From Cutaneotrichosporon cavernicola (taxonomy: Eukaryota > Basidiomycota > Tremellomycetes > Trichosporonales > Trichosporonaceae), in contig NC_083393.1 in the NCBI RefSeq assembly GCF_030864355.1, forward strand, positions 1,860,001 through 1,924,000: a DNA stretch of 64,000 nt, written 5' to 3'. The stretch's first letter is position 1; every line of letters begins with the position of its first letter. Below the pieces are notes generated by a model. That model was not told where the DNA came from. It saw nothing but the letters and a program-made list of their open reading frames with translations, and searched no databases. A program made the translations under genes and the position numbers. This document shows positions 10,273 to 22,546 of this stretch, piece by piece.

Positions 10273-10671
10273 GGCGGTGAAGGGATTATCTAAGGTGATG
10301 TGGTTAAAGTGTAGTGGGAGAAATCAAGGTTGCGGCCTGAACAGTGGATAATGATATAGGACATCTTCGACGTGAGAGCTGCCACACACCTCTCTCGTCA
10401 CTGCTCTGGCACTCACCACTCTGGCACTCAGCCAAAACCGGGTTTCTTGCGAAACTCTCTCTTCGGATGGCATCCACTCAGCCTCGTCGCCCCATCCACC
10501 GTCGCTACACGCCAGAGTCGCCATGTATATTGCCCATTGTTTCTCAAACTGTTTGATATTTCATCATGGTAGACCTAGTATCCTTTTAATTGTTCTCTAT
10601 GGACATATGACAGGTATAGTTATAGTTGTACTCTGGGTCTCGCGCTTTATTGGTTGCTCCTAGGATCCAAG
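10273..10671. other. Intergenic, about 400 bp
   Basis: Between the broken gene and paralogue B. Coding-like remnants are possible up to 10367 (frame starting MSYIIIHCSGRN), but no full exon structure can be supported. Confidence 0.35.
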
Positions 10672-11219
10672 TCAGGCCTCGTCGAAGCCCCCAGGTCCCA
10701 CAAACCTCGCCCAATTCGCAATCTCCGCTTTGCGTTCGGGATCCAGGCGATTGGGGTCAGGTTTGGGTTTGGAGTCGGGCTTGGTCCCCCCCGTCATATT
10801 CACCAACGCGCGGGCTGCCACATGTCTTTCCGCCAGGTCCACTATCTGGTTCAGGACAATTCGGTGGGCTTTCAATGCCGTGCCGAGCTTTATCTGTGGT
10901 TGTATGATGCCGAACCGAGCTTTGATCTCTTCGGCTCGCTGGCGTCAACACAGCCTCCGGATGGACTCACTGATTTAATGATCATCAGTTCCGCTTCTCC
11001 TAGACCTTGTTCCATAAGGTTCCAGGCGTCGTCTAGTAGTTCACGAGTACCCAAATTTACCGGCATGGAGAGAGGCTTTTCTGCCCGGTTGAGTCGGTTT
11101 TCAAGAAGCAACCACGCGTAGCCTGGTGTCTTCTTAATCCTCTCCGGGTTGGGACTGTCGTTAACACCACTCTCTATAGCTCTCCCATCTCCTACTTACT
11201 CCAATCGGGACGTTGCCAT
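10672..11219 (-). CDS. Small helical protein of unknown function, paralogue B
   Basis: Three exons (11219-11200, 11154-10971, 10938-10672) with 45- and 32-nt introns, 156 residues. After a short first exon (MATSRL) comes LENRLNRAEKPLSMPVNLGTRELLDDAW, then after the second splice RAEEIKARFG and LKAHRIVLNQIVDLAERHVAA. The tail is a Lys/Pro/Asp-rich linker (KPDSKPKPDPNRLDPERK). The second intron falls where the single intron of paralogue A falls and where the last intron of paralogue C falls. The mid-protein P-x-x-L-x-TREL box and the terminal helix define the family. Unknown function; coiled-coil or scaffold roles are only guesses. Confidence 0.7.
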
Positions 11220-11355
11220 CGTCGGTAAAAAGTGGGTGGAAAAGGACTGCGGAGGGAAGGTGAAACGTGATGGGAAAGGAAATGGACAATGTGAAAGTTG
11301 CATCAGGTGGGGCGAAAGGACAGAAATGTATTACACGCTACAAGAAACCCCACAC

Positions 11356-11821
11356 TCAAGCACCCTCAATCACCTTGTTCTCTGCGCGCCGGATAACTTC
11401 GTCCATTACCTGGAGATGTGTCCGAATGGCCTTTGGGAGTTGTAGAGATGGGGGAAGCGTCCCCAGCTTTGGCATCTGCATCCGCACTGCCATTGCTCGC
11501 TACGATTAGCTTAAGGGGGAAGGGACGCGAGGAAGGACTAACGTAACGCAGGATCTCCACTCGCGCGGCGGTACATCCATTGTTCAGGTAGCCCTCGAAC
11601 ATATATACGAGATCGCGTGTGCTGAGGGGGAGTGGAGAGACGAGCCCTTCCTCAGCCTTGTTGAGTTTGCCGACAAGATGGTCCCGCACGGCTGCGGCTT
11701 GCCAACCCCTAGCTCTGACTCCCTTCGGAGCCTGGCGGCGGCTGGCGTCAGCGAGTGCAAGGCTGCCTCCTGTGGTTGGAACTGTCATAAGAGCTTACTG
11801 TATGGGGACAGGTGGCAGCAT
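11356..11821 (-). CDS. Small helical protein of unknown function, paralogue C
   Basis: Three exons (11821-11799, 11741-11543, 11499-11356), 121 residues. Features KLNKAEEGLVSPLPLSTRDLV, matching the box in paralogues A and B, and after the last intron RAMAVRMQMPKLG...LPKAIRTHLQVMDEVIRRAENKV, clearly like the end of B. The first splice (57 nt, GTAAGC...GCTGACGCCAG) is chosen because it carries the local intron signature and keeps frame; without it the gene would start at ATG 11788 with a different N-terminus. It is the shortest copy. No family recognised. Confidence 0.65.
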
Positions 11822-12270
11822 GTCGATTCGATCAGTTGCAAGACGTGGAAGGAAAAGATCGAGTTGAGGTTAGTGCGATTGGTTAGATGCTGTTCAGTTT
11901 TAAGGTAGAACTGTTGGAGCACTGATGGAACAGAAACATGGTGGAAACCCATCATCGACGCACATTGTCGAACAATGTCACATCATAGCGCATCAATTGA
12001 CCGATTTAATATGGCAGAACTGTACATACAGTAAACACCCGAAAATTCAGCAAATTCCGTGAATTCAAACACTGAGAACTAGATGGTATTCTCTAAACCA
12101 GGTCTCCACGCCAGTTAGGCGTCTCAAGGGCCATCCATCCGCCCTTCTCTAGCGGAATCTTCTTGCGGCTCCGCTGGTGCCTCCTTGGGCAACCCACATA
12201 CTACTATAGTAATACAAGTGCATACATGGCGCTCCTGGCGCATCTAGATTAAAATTGTGTGCTAGCCGTT
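11822..12270. other. Intergenic, about 450 bp
   Basis: Upstream of paralogue C and downstream of SEC8. AT-rich at 11990-12080. No gene seen. Confidence 0.5.
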
Positions 12271-15200
12271 CTACGCCACATCCCATCCCTCTACGCTCAT
12301 GGCGAGCGCATGCAAGTCGATAAGGTACGCATTCAGGTCGTCTCCTCCGTTCTTGCTGTCCGCGCGGCACTGGAGCTCGAGCATGGCGTTGTAGTCCTCG
12401 AACGAGAAGGCGGGCTTGCGCGTGCGTATGCTCTCAAGCATGCGCTTGGGCCCCTTCTCGAACAGGTCCCAGTACTCAATGGCATGCGAGAGCATGCCCT
12501 CTTGCTCGTGGCCTAAGCTCACGATCCCGCGCAGCGTCTGTTGCAGCGAAAGGATGTTGCGGCGGAGCTTGCGCGCACCGGCTGCGTTGACACGCTTGAC
12601 CTGTCGCGCGGCGTGGACGAAGACGTGGTCGATGAGGAGCGCGAGGCCTCGGAACATGAAGCTGGTGTGAGCGGGGTTCTGGACGGCATCAATCTGGCTG
12701 AAAGTCATTGAAATGAGCCGAAGCAATGAGCCAAGACACAACGAGCCAAGGCAGCTGACAAACGGAGAACCCGGAACATCACTCACCCATGCTCTGACGC
12801 GGACAACGTTTTGGACGCAATGTGGTCCATCTCCATTAAGCTCGTGTTGAGATCGACGACATCCGGATCAGGCTCAAGCGCCTCCGACTCGAGGAAGTAC
12901 TCGGACCGCTGCAGCGACGCGTAGAGGTTGCACAGCACGCGACAACGCACTTCGAGATGGAGAGTGTTGAGAGCACCCTCGATGAGCTGCTCGTACGTTT
13001 GCACTATTGCCTTGAAGCGCTGTGCCATCGCCTCCGTGAGAGGCAACCTCGGAGTCTGGCCAGGCTCCCGTTCTGTGCGCTTGTCGATCGTAGCCTCGTC
13101 TGCCAGTTCCTGCAGATCGAGGAGGGCATTCATGAACCACCGCACACTGTGGGCGAGGTTGCCGAGCGCTTCGAGGCGACGCGAACTGTTGATGAGCTGT
13201 GACTCGGGTGGTGGCTGGTCGCTGAGAAGCGCCATCTCGAGATTAACCTCCTTCAGGCCGACAGTTTCCGTCTCTCGCGCATCCAAGAGTGCGACTGTGC
13301 GGACATGCTGTAGCGCGGTGGACATGTCCTCGCGCTGGCTCCAGGTGGCTGGGAGAGCCAGTGCGCCTGGCGCCGCTTGCACAGACGGCGGGAGGGCCAC
13401 AAGATCCTTGAAGCGCGCGCTGCACTGCTGGTAGTACTGTGCCACGACGCCCACGATGAGACGCGAATACCGCTCGCGGTGAAACGGGGTCTCTTGGAGC
13501 ATCGCGCAAAGGGCCTGGATGAGCGCCATGACGCGCACTGTGGATTTGAGAGGAGGCTTGACGTCGGCGCTCGAGCGCAGGGACGGACGTCGGTCCAGCT
13601 GGAACGCATCATGGCCGGAGACGGCGTGCTGGAACGAGGCGTTGACCTTCTCGTCGAGCTGCGGGAGGAACACGTCGTTGACGAATTCTTCGAGCACTGT
13701 GCCGAACTGCGTCATCTCTTCCTCGAAACCGTGAGGGACGATCGCAGTGGCCCGGTCGATGAGCGCGAGCGTTGGCTGGAAGAGGATGGTGACGTTGAAG
13801 GGGTTGGCAGGGATGAGAGTTCGGTGCTTACCCGAGACCGAGTAGCGGTCATCGGGGTTGACGTGGGTGCCGTTGAGAACAGCCACATTGTCACCAGCCT
13901 GGAGGTTGATGAGGCCTGGTACGGACGCGCGGAGCGTCTGCTTGAGCCCATCGTCGACATCCTTGATCTCGTTGTTGACCGCGCGCTGGTCCGAGTCGCC
14001 GAACTTGAACAGCTCCCGCTGCTTGTCGCGCACGAGCTTGCCCTCGCGCAGGATCTCGTTGATACTCGGAATCGCGTTGTGGATGAGCACTGATGCCTGC
14101 GAGTTGTCCTCGAGGTACGTCTGGAGGAGATGGCGAACTTCCTGCTGAATAGGCCGCAGAACCTCGAGCACGGGCGCGTTGAGGTTCAGGTCGGTCTTAG
14201 TCATGTCCTTGAAGTCGCGGCGCGATGCGATCCACTTGACGACCTCATACACGGTGCGGTGGCCTTCCATGACCGCTGCGATCTTTGAGTACAGCGTCCA
14301 GAACAGGTCTCGTAAGACGACAGCGTGCTTGGGTGGCCCGCTAGCATCGAGCGAAACGACGACGCGTAATGTGTCGTTCTGGAACAGGGGCATGCTCTCC
14401 AAGTCCTGCTTCTCGGCAAGCAGCAGGCTCTGAGGGCGCGCCGCAGACATGACGGCCATCTCTTCGGACCGCTGCTCGGCGCGCTCGGCGACCTCTTCGG
14501 TTGTGACGTCGATGAGTTGATGGATCTCAACGGGCACACGCTGGATGACTGTGTCGAGTGCTGAGCCGAGTCTTCCCATCGCAGCGAGCGCCTCGAGGAT
14601 CATCTCCATGTACCCGAACGTGTCGAACTCGCCACCCATCGGCTCGTTGGCAACAAGCGATGAGATGGAAGTAATCGACGTCGTGTTGGCAATCTGGCTC
14701 GCCGTCCTCGCTTGCCGTGAGTTGCTTGCTATTTCATTGAGCAATGGTTCGTGGTTCGGCTTGACCGCCAATGATGCGAGGTATGTCGAGAAGCGCGAGT
14801 CGGGACTCTCTTCGTCCATCTCCTTGGCGATCTGCTCGCCGTTAACCGAGACGACCGGCAAACTCTCTTGACCCGGCATGTATGCCTTCCATCGTCCGTC
14901 GCTGTTGAACGCTTTTAGGTAGAGGTGGTTATGGAGCTCCTCGACGAGAATATCCGTCAACGTGTTCTCTTGCGTGTGGAAGTACTGCTTGAGATCTGAC
15001 AGCGCGCCGACCTCCTGCAGCACCTCACGATTCGCCGTCTTGATGCTTCTCTGTAGCAAAAGCGCAGCCTGGAGGAAGCGCTTGTCAGTCAAGCAACTCT
15101 CCAACTGCTCGGGCACCTGCTTGAGCTCCTCGACGAGGTCGAGGACCTGGAGCATCTCCTTGACCATGCGTTCGCGGGTGCGGATGGATGCGAGTTCGGC

Positions 15201-16272
15201 CTTGCCCTTGGCACCGATGCCCTCGCGCGCCTCCTTTAGCCCTTCTCTAGACGTCTTGACCTGCTCCTGCGCGCGATCGAGCGTGGCGACAAAGTTGGAG
15301 TGTGTTGGAAGCGACGCCGCGAACGTCTGAAAATGGGACTGCACGGCCTTCTGGAGCGAACCCGACAGTGCAGTGTGTACGCGGAGGAAGGACTGGAGGT
15401 CGGGATGTTCTGTGCCCCCTTGGCCCGTTTCTGAAGCGAGTAGAGAGAGGGCTAGTGAAGAAGGGGAGAACTGGCGTCAGACGTGAGATAATACAGGCAA
15501 CCTCACATCACCGTCCATGATGAACGGCCAGTCGGTGCGAATCTTGCGCATGACCGCTGACATTAGCTCATTATCCAGTAAGGAACGCACCGTCGATCTC
15601 CGCGAAGCGTCCGCCGGTCGTCCCGACAATATCGTCCCAGTCTTCCTTGCTCGGTTGCGTACGTTTCGGTCGTGGTGGCCTCCGCACGGTTTCGGTGCGG
15701 CTCTGCTTGCTGGCCGCCATAAAAGCGGCCGCAGCATTCCGGAGTGCGTTTCCTCCGGCTGCGCCTGCCGACACGGGTGTGCGGAGGGCAGCAGCCTGCG
15801 CCGTCTCGTTAGTCTGCTGGCGCGCGACTGAGCGTTGTGCGCGGTCGGCCGCCCATGGGTCGCTAGATTCGCCGCGTGGAAGGGGGACTACGGGGCTCGC
15901 GGCCTCATCGTCACCGTTGCTCATGACACTGAGCCGGGTGGAGATGGAGGCATGCGCACGGACCGGCGGAATCAGCGTGTCTTCCGGTGTGCCGCGCGCC
16001 CTGGAACGTGCGGGCCGGCTCGGCGACGTGGGCAGGGGTGGAGAATGTGGAGGTGGAGAGCGTGCTGGGGGAGAGCGCGCTTCTCCGTTCCCACTCCTAG
16101 ATGGAGATGGGCCAGGGGCCGCCTGACTTCCGTTCCATACTTGGCCGATGCCGAGGGGTGCAGCATTGCGGTCGATGTTGGGAAGGGAGGACTGTGCAGC
16201 CTGGGATGTGGTGGAGATGAGTGTAGGATTTGAGATCTTTAAGCGCGACGAGGCGGGGTTATTGCGAGACAT
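12271..16272 (-). CDS. SEC8: Exocyst complex component Sec8
   Basis: Four exons (16272-15591, 15556-15507, 15470-12787, 12697-12271), 1280 residues. Sec8/EXOC4 is a subunit of the octameric exocyst that tethers secretory vesicles at the plasma membrane. Seen: a disordered Ser/Pro/Arg-rich N-tail of about 220 residues, then DWPFIMDGDF and the conserved N-terminal helical block with LRVHTALSGSLQKAVQSHF, LEELKQVPEQLESCLTDKRF, EVGALSDLKQYF and IDVTTEEVAERAEQR. The C-terminal exon continues the helical bundle (NPAHTSFMFRGLALLIDHVF). The length is typical of fungal Sec8. Introns of 34, 36 and 89 nt. Divergent from NDUFA8 across 338 bp. Confidence 0.9.
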
Positions 16273-16610
16273 GGCGCCTCGCCCGCTACTCTGCGTCTAG
16301 AGGGTTTGATGAGAGATGAGATGCAGTTGTAGTTGTAGTTGTAAGCTGAAAGTGAGTAGGGCCCGAGACGCGTCGAGCCAAGATGTCATATCGCGTGTCA
16401 CCCACGAGGGATCCTTGATGACGGAGAAATGCGGTATTATGACCCGTGGCATCGCGGAGTGAGCTCCCTTGCCCTCCTCCAACCATCTCCGGTGTATCGC
16501 TCAGCGACATCACCGCCTAGCACGTTACTCCGCTCGTTCCGCTCGTCACCCGCTTCGGCCGAGACACCCTCTACCCTTCCCGACCCGGCCACCGACAAGC
16601 TCCTGACGCT
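16273..16610. promoter_or_regulatory. Divergent promoter region SEC8/NDUFA8
   Basis: 338 bp between two ATGs. Contains three copies of AGTTGT at 16325-16342 on the SEC8 side. No TATA element is obvious. Confidence 0.5.
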
Positions 16611-17792
16611 ATGGCAAGCCACCGCGAGGCGACGCAGCCCGACAAGGACTATGTCGACCCCAACCCCATGCCTCCTTCCGTGCCACATGTCAACGAGCTC
16701 GGCACCACCTCGGCGCCGCTCAAGTCGGCATCCTACTTCATTGGCGACTACTGCCGCGAGGTCAACGGCGAGTATCCCAGTCTTTGGGAGGTTGGGATTG
16801 GTGTCGGAATGTGCCCGAGGCTGCTCCGATGTCGAAACACAGAGCTCGGTGGAGGAGATGGGCCATCGGTTGTGGGGTGGTTGTCGCCCACTTGTCTGCG
16901 CGCGTTCACACCTACGAGTGTAACAACACCTTCAAGAGGGGGCCGACGTGCAATTCACCTGGCGCCTAGCCCGGCTTTGCCTGCACCACGACCACCCCCG
17001 TACATCTCCCTCCAGCATCTCTATCCAACACCAATCCTCCTCCACCTGCACTCTCCGCGACACCGCTAACCTACAGAGGACTTCATGCTTTGCAAGAACC
17101 AGGACCGCGACCCCGCGCACTGCCTGAAGGAGGGCCGCAAGGTCACGCGGTGTGCCCAGGAGGTTATTAGCAAGATTCGTGAGGCGTGCTTGGTCGAGTT
17201 TGACGCGCACTGGAAGTGCTTGGAGAACAACAACCAGGTGGGTGTTGCAGGCTGCTAGCAGGCTGCTAGCAGGCGGCTAGCGCATTGAGCGTGTGTGGTC
17301 ATTGAGGCACATGGTCACGCCCGAGGTGTGTGTGGATGCCATCGAGGGCGACGGCAGGGTGAGCGTGGCGTGTGTCACCTGCGGATGGGACGCGTTCGCC
17401 TAACATCCACCGTCGCGGTTGGTCGGACATGGATGCGCCAGGCCAGGCAGGCCGTTGGACTGGCAGCGGAGTTGAACGCGGCAGTCGTTGTGCCGGCCAC
17501 GATGCGCCAGCTGCGACAGCACGGTAGTGGCCCTCGGGCCTGCCCGCTTCGATGGCAACTATCTCTCCACCCACCCCCATTTTCGCCAACCCCATTCTCG
17601 GTGTTGGCCCAAGCCTTGGATCAGAATTCTAGCTAACCCCAGTACCTCCAGGCGTGCCGCAAGCAGGAGAAGCCATTCAACCAGTGCGTCTTCACCAACT
17701 TTGGCCTCAAGAAGAACATTCCCGGCGCCCCAGAGGGCGAGCCACAGGTGTTCGAGAAGAAGCACCCGATCTTTACCCGGGTTCAGAAGTAG
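16611..17792 (+). CDS. NDUFA8: NADH dehydrogenase (complex I) 19.3-kDa subunit, NDUFA8/PGIV type
   Basis: Three exons (16611-16767, 17077-17237, 17643-17792), 155 residues. An accessory subunit of mitochondrial complex I on the intermembrane-space side. Seen: CHCH-type twin cysteines, with FMLCKNQDRDPAHCLKEGRK and VTRCAQEV in exon 2, then AHWKCLENNNQYLQACRKQ and FNQCVF, giving the double CX9C pattern imported by Mia40. Intron 1 has a GC donor (G|GCGAGT) because only that site joins VN to EDFMLC in frame. Both introns are long for this locus (309 and 405 nt), and intron 2 starts with a short tandem repeat. No cleavable presequence, as expected for this family. Confidence 0.9.
17249..17281. repeat. 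Three tandem 11-bp units in NDUFA8 intron 2
   Basis: AGGCTGCTAGC repeated three times, the third with one change, immediately after the donor site. Simple local duplication. Confidence 0.7.
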
Positions 17793-17966
17793 GCGGATGC
17801 ATGCAAAATGGCACTAGAGCGTACAATATTCGGAACGGGCTGTGCGTCTAAAGATCGGTTTCTCTCCTCGGGGGTGCTCCGTGACGGAACCCAGATTTGT
17901 GATGCTCGGCTGTCGGCGAGACTGCCCCCCCCCACAGCTGACATCGAGGGGGCGCTTGACTGCCAC

Positions 17967-20900
17967 TTACGCGATCACTTGCGCCGTCTCCATAAGCTTG
18001 AGGTTCTCAATATGGTAGTTCTCCCCCAAGAGCGTCTTACACACCGCGACAATACTGTCGAGCCGGGTCATCAGCGCGTAGATCGTACTCACGCCGAGCG
18101 CGTACCGCATATAATCGTCGCTCTGGAGCACCTCGGCTGTAACATGCGTCGGCATGCCCTCCCACCCTTCAGCGGGATCAGGCAACTCAACGCCCTTGTA
18201 CCGGTTCATGTGGTACTTGGCAACGAGCGGACCAGGCGTGATTTGGGGCAATGGAGCGGCAGCCCTCAAAGCGGAAGAGGTCATGGAGATGACGGCGAGG
18301 ACGTCACCCAGGAAGAGGGGGTCACACATGCGCGTGCGGAGGAGGAGGGCTTTACGCCATGTCGGTGGCATCTGAGGGAGGAGGTGGTTGAACATTGCCA
18401 ACAGCGACATTGTTTCGACAAGGATTGCCTGAAGACCGCCGTAGGCGTCCTTGGGCCAGGTGCCGCGTAGCGAGAGCTCTTTCTGCGCAAACTCATGTCT
18501 CATCCCCAACTTGGTAAGCTTTGCGCGCTGCTTGAGTAGTTCGGCGCGCACGTGCTGGTTGAACTCCATGTTGGCGTGGGAGTGGGGGTCGTTGGCCGCA
18601 CTCAACTCCTGGCACAGGATGTGACCGACGTTCGAGATCGCGCGCGCGTAGCTGTACCGGATCGCGCGCTTGGCCGAGTACGTCGGTGGTACTGGGGTCA
18701 GCTGTAGTCAGAATACTAGCTGCGCACCTAATGAGAAGATCCACGCTGCCGTGATTCCGATCACAACGCAGACGAAGCGCAGCCACGCCAGTTCAAAGCC
18801 CCACGACGCGTTCGTCATCCGGAACAGGTGGCCGTTGAGGTACGAGTACCCGATGACGAGGTTGACCGAAGCGCAGAACACGATGTTGGAAAGCGTCGGT
18901 CCGGGCCAGTGCACGCGGAACAGCATGAGCCCGAAGAAGAGAAATGCGCATACGACCGCAAGGCCGTACGGGTTACCTGGACCCGACCCCGAGCCCATGT
19001 ACCACGCGACGAGGCCGACGATGCCGCCCCAGAAGCTCGCGAGCAGGCGCGAGAACCACGACGAGAACGTGTCGCCCGCATACACAGCGAGCGTCATCTG
19101 CGCCATGATCGTACACCAGATTCCGCGGTTGTAGTAATAAAAGGTCGCTGACGAGGCTAGGAACGCTGGAAGCGAGGTGAGACAGCCCAGCACGCCTGCC
19201 TTGAAGCCGAACATCGCACTCCGGCTGAACAGGAGGTCGGGAATTGCGCTAAGGCGCGAGAGGAGGCTCATCCCTGGGCTCCCGAACGGCTTGTAGTCCG
19301 GGTTGCGTCCGCGCACCTGGCCGAGCATGTCGACGTCGTCCTGCTCCTCCGAGTGGTCGAACGCATCTGCCTCCTGTGCGTCATCTGGTCCATCCGAGTG
19401 TTCGGGCTTGACGCTTGCCCTGAACTGCCGGAACAGCTTCATAATGTTTGGGAACCACAGGCGGCGACGCTGTCGCCGCGCGTCAGTCTCAATGAGCATG
19501 TCCAGGAACTTGAGGGCGGCCTCACTGAACTCAATGAGGTGGTAGCTTGCGACTAGGCAGTAGAACAGACCCATATGCTGCGACGGGCTGAGATGGGCGT
19601 CGCGCTTGTGCGTGGGGTCAAACAGGTGGCGGTACGGACGCGTGACGACGCCGCGGTGCTCCTTGAATTCGGCAAGTGCAACGCGTAGCAGCGCCGTCGT
19701 GCTCAGTACGTCGCGCGCTTCCGCGTGCCGCTTCTTGTCGCTCGTCACGGACCATGTGCACGCCGTTGTTATGCCCGCGCGCAGCGCCTTAACAAGCGGG
19801 AGTGCGCCCTTCGCCAACAACTCCAACTGCTCTATTGCCTTGTGGAGGTCGCGGTCGGTGCCGCTCTCGAGGTCCATGTACCGCTGGCTCTCGTACACAC
19901 CAACGGGCTGCTGCGACTTGCGCAGCTGGTCAAGCAACGATAGCGCGCTGTCTCTCAAACTGTCCTTGTGGTCCTTGAGCTCCAGTACGCGGTTCTTGCG
20001 ACGCCTGCCGCGCGGACGCGGCTCCCCTGACCCGGAGTGTTCACGATCGCTGTGCGGCGACGTGTCGCGTGAGCGCGGGAGGTGGAAGAGGCGATGGGCG
20101 AGCGACTCGTGTCTGGTGCGTCGCGACTCGCGGCGAGACTCGCGCTCGCTATGCTCGTCGTCGGACACATCCGGTGTGACCATCGGCGTGGGCCCGTCGG
20201 GTGTCTCGTCGTGAGGCGTTTCGAAGCCTGTTGAACGAGGGGTTAGGGGCGCGTCGTCTGCCACAGAGGCGCGCCGCATGTCCTTGTAAGATGCGGATGC
20301 CCGGCGCAGGTCCTTGAGACTGATCGCGCTGCCCTTGACGGATCCCGGCCGCGAGAAGACGCGGCTCCCTGGCCGGCTTAACGTTGCCAGGTTTAGCGAG
20401 CTTTGCGCATTGTAGCCTTTGGAGTCGAGGGCCGTCCGACGGACTTTGTTGACGATGGTGTTGAAGAAGAAGCTGAAGCCGGAGGCGCGCACCTGCACGC
20501 TGGCCAGCACGTTGAAGATCTCGCGCAAGTCGCGCCCCGGAATGCGGCCGTAGCTTATGTCGATGTCAAGGTATCGCTGCTGCGCGTTAAGTGGCTGCAT
20601 CCCCGCCAAGGTCTTAAGAAGCACAGTGCGGATCTCAGCGCTGCGATCACCCCATGCGGTGATCTTGGCGTCCATCTCTGCGCGCTCGTCGAAGCTCGAG
20701 AGGCTCGAAGGTTGGTGCTTTGTGCCAAATGTGCTCATACTACTCGCTTCCGAGAACAGCGACTCGATCTTGCCCATCGCGTCCTCGAGTGGGTCGAGGA
20801 CGCCCACGAAACGACCCCGGAACTGGCCAGAGACGGACTGCGGGATTAAGAGGGAGCACAGCAGCGCGATCCCTGCCTGGAAGCACATGGGCTTGTACAC

Positions 20901-22140
20901 GATCCAGGGGATCAGGTAGTTGGCGGACGGGTAGAGGGGCACGAGGGTGAGGGTTACGTCGATGAGGATGCACGACAGAACGATCGGCAGCGTTGCGGGA
21001 CTCGGCTGCGTCCGCATCTTCCACCAGAGCTGATGTCAGCCGTGGGGGATGAAGGTAAGGGGCGTTTGTGACTCACGAGCACCGCCGTACCAACACACAA
21101 CCACACACAAGATACGATCGCTGGCCCGGCTTGGAGATACGTCGCGTCGAACACCTGATGTCAGCCAATATGTTACGCCCAAACCCAAACCTATGTAACT
21201 CACCACTTTCATCTGCTGGATCATGGGAGTCTCGCCAGCATACTGCGCCATCTTCTCAGCGACCTTGGCCGGGTCCACCGGATGCCTCGTAGCCTCCGCC
21301 ACGCGGATTCCGAGGGCGCACCACGCCCAAGCGACCGAGATATAGAAGAAGAGGTTGGACATGACCTCGAGGAACTGGACGAACGGCGCAGATGGCGGAA
21401 CCATGATACTCATAATGAGCGCGAGGAACGCGGCCTGGCCCATCTGAAGGCCGACGGGATGGATGAGCATGAACAGCATCCCGATCCATAACTGCTATCA
21501 GCGAGATATGAGAGGAACTCACGGATAGGGCACAGCGCACGACCGGCCGCATATCGTTCTTGTTCAGCTTGGGCTTGATCCATGCGATGTGCGGGTTGGC
21601 CAGGAACTTGTCGAACAGCTGGCGAGCCTTGGACTTGGGCTTCTCCTTGCCGTTCACCTCCTCCTTCTGGTCCTCGTAGGAGGAAAGCGGCTGCTTCGAC
21701 ATGCCCTCCCCATTACTTCCATTGCCGTTACTTCTGTTGCCGGTGGGGAGACCGCGGATAGACGAGCTCCGGCGCTGATCCTCCGTGTCCGACTCGGAGG
21801 CGATGGTGAACTGGATATGCTTGCTCCGCCTTCGTCGCCGGGACCGTTGGACCGCTGTAGGTCCGCTGGTAGAGCCGGAGACGTGGTTGACAACGGGAAC
21901 ATTCTTCGCCTCGCTGTGCGTCGGACCTAAGGCTGGTCCTCCCGGTGCAGGGTCAGATAGACGAGATGGAGAGGATGGAGTCGAGGCATTTGGCGTGGGA
22001 GTGATGTGGTCGGGATGGGGAGGGTTGGTAGGCGGTCGATCTTGATCTTGGGTAGTTCGGGGAGACTGATCGAGGTCAGTCACCTTGATCACCGGGGTCT
22101 GGGGCCTTGCCTGCCTGTCGTTGTTGGGATCGTTGTCCAT
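17967..22140 (-). CDS. Large multi-pass membrane protein, DUF2421/aromatic-acid-exporter-like
   Basis: Five exons (22140-21523, 21491-21204, 21154-21077, 21029-18728, 18691-17967), 1336 residues. Layout: a polar Ser/Arg/Pro-rich N-tail of about 170 residues; a first block of six hydrophobic helices (from LWIGMLFMLIHPVG to ALLCSLLIPQSV); a long cytosolic region with Arg/Ser-rich stretches; a second helix block (FKAGVLGCLTSLPAFLASS to RFVCVVIGITAAWIFSL); and a conserved C-terminal helical domain beginning PPTYSAKRAIRYSYARAI. This duplicated 6-TM plus tail plan is that of the fungal ArAE_2_N/DUF2421 (Bre4-like) proteins, putative transporters of unknown substrate. The small third exon (78 nt) encodes one helix. 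Subcellular site not clear from sequence. Confidence 0.8.
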
Positions 22141-22546
22141 CACTGTGATGGGAGAATAGTGTGATGATAACAGCACATTGAACGGTGACAGTCAATCCCC
22201 AACTCCAGCCGCCTCTAAAACAGGAAAACGTGATAAACGTTCCACAAACAACATGACGGTACCACGCCAGAGACCGAAGTCAGGGAAAGTCTCAGCTGCG
22301 ACACATTCCCGGGTGCTCCGATTGCGATGACCCAGGACCCGACGATAACTTACCAAGACCACCCAGGTCTAGAACTTCCATGTCTAAACTTAGATCAACA
22401 CAGCGAGGAGATGAACAAGTGGTGCAAGGGGTACAACATGGTGGGTATTGTCTATGTAGCGGCCCAAGGGATGCGTCGCTGTCTCTCACGGCGCTGATCT
22501 CAGCCACGGGCATCTCCGATGCCGAACTCCGCAGCTCTGTTAGGGT
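22141..22546. other. Intergenic, about 400 bp
   Basis: Upstream of the DUF2421-type gene and downstream of the JJJ1/SRR1 gene. Short ORFs only; none has plausible splice structure. Confidence 0.5.

Noticed and set aside
13377..14093. 238-residue + strand ORF within SEC8.
   Set aside because: Antisense to a conserved Sec8 exon; composition is that of a reverse-strand shadow in GC-rich coding DNA.
17299..17636. Coding potential inside NDUFA8 intron 2 on both strands.
   Set aside because: The flanking exons join in frame to the conserved CHCH sequence without it, and the ORFs resemble nothing.
16768..17642. snoRNA hosted in the long NDUFA8 introns.
   Set aside because: No paired C (RTGATGA) and D (CTGA) boxes with terminal stem were found by eye.
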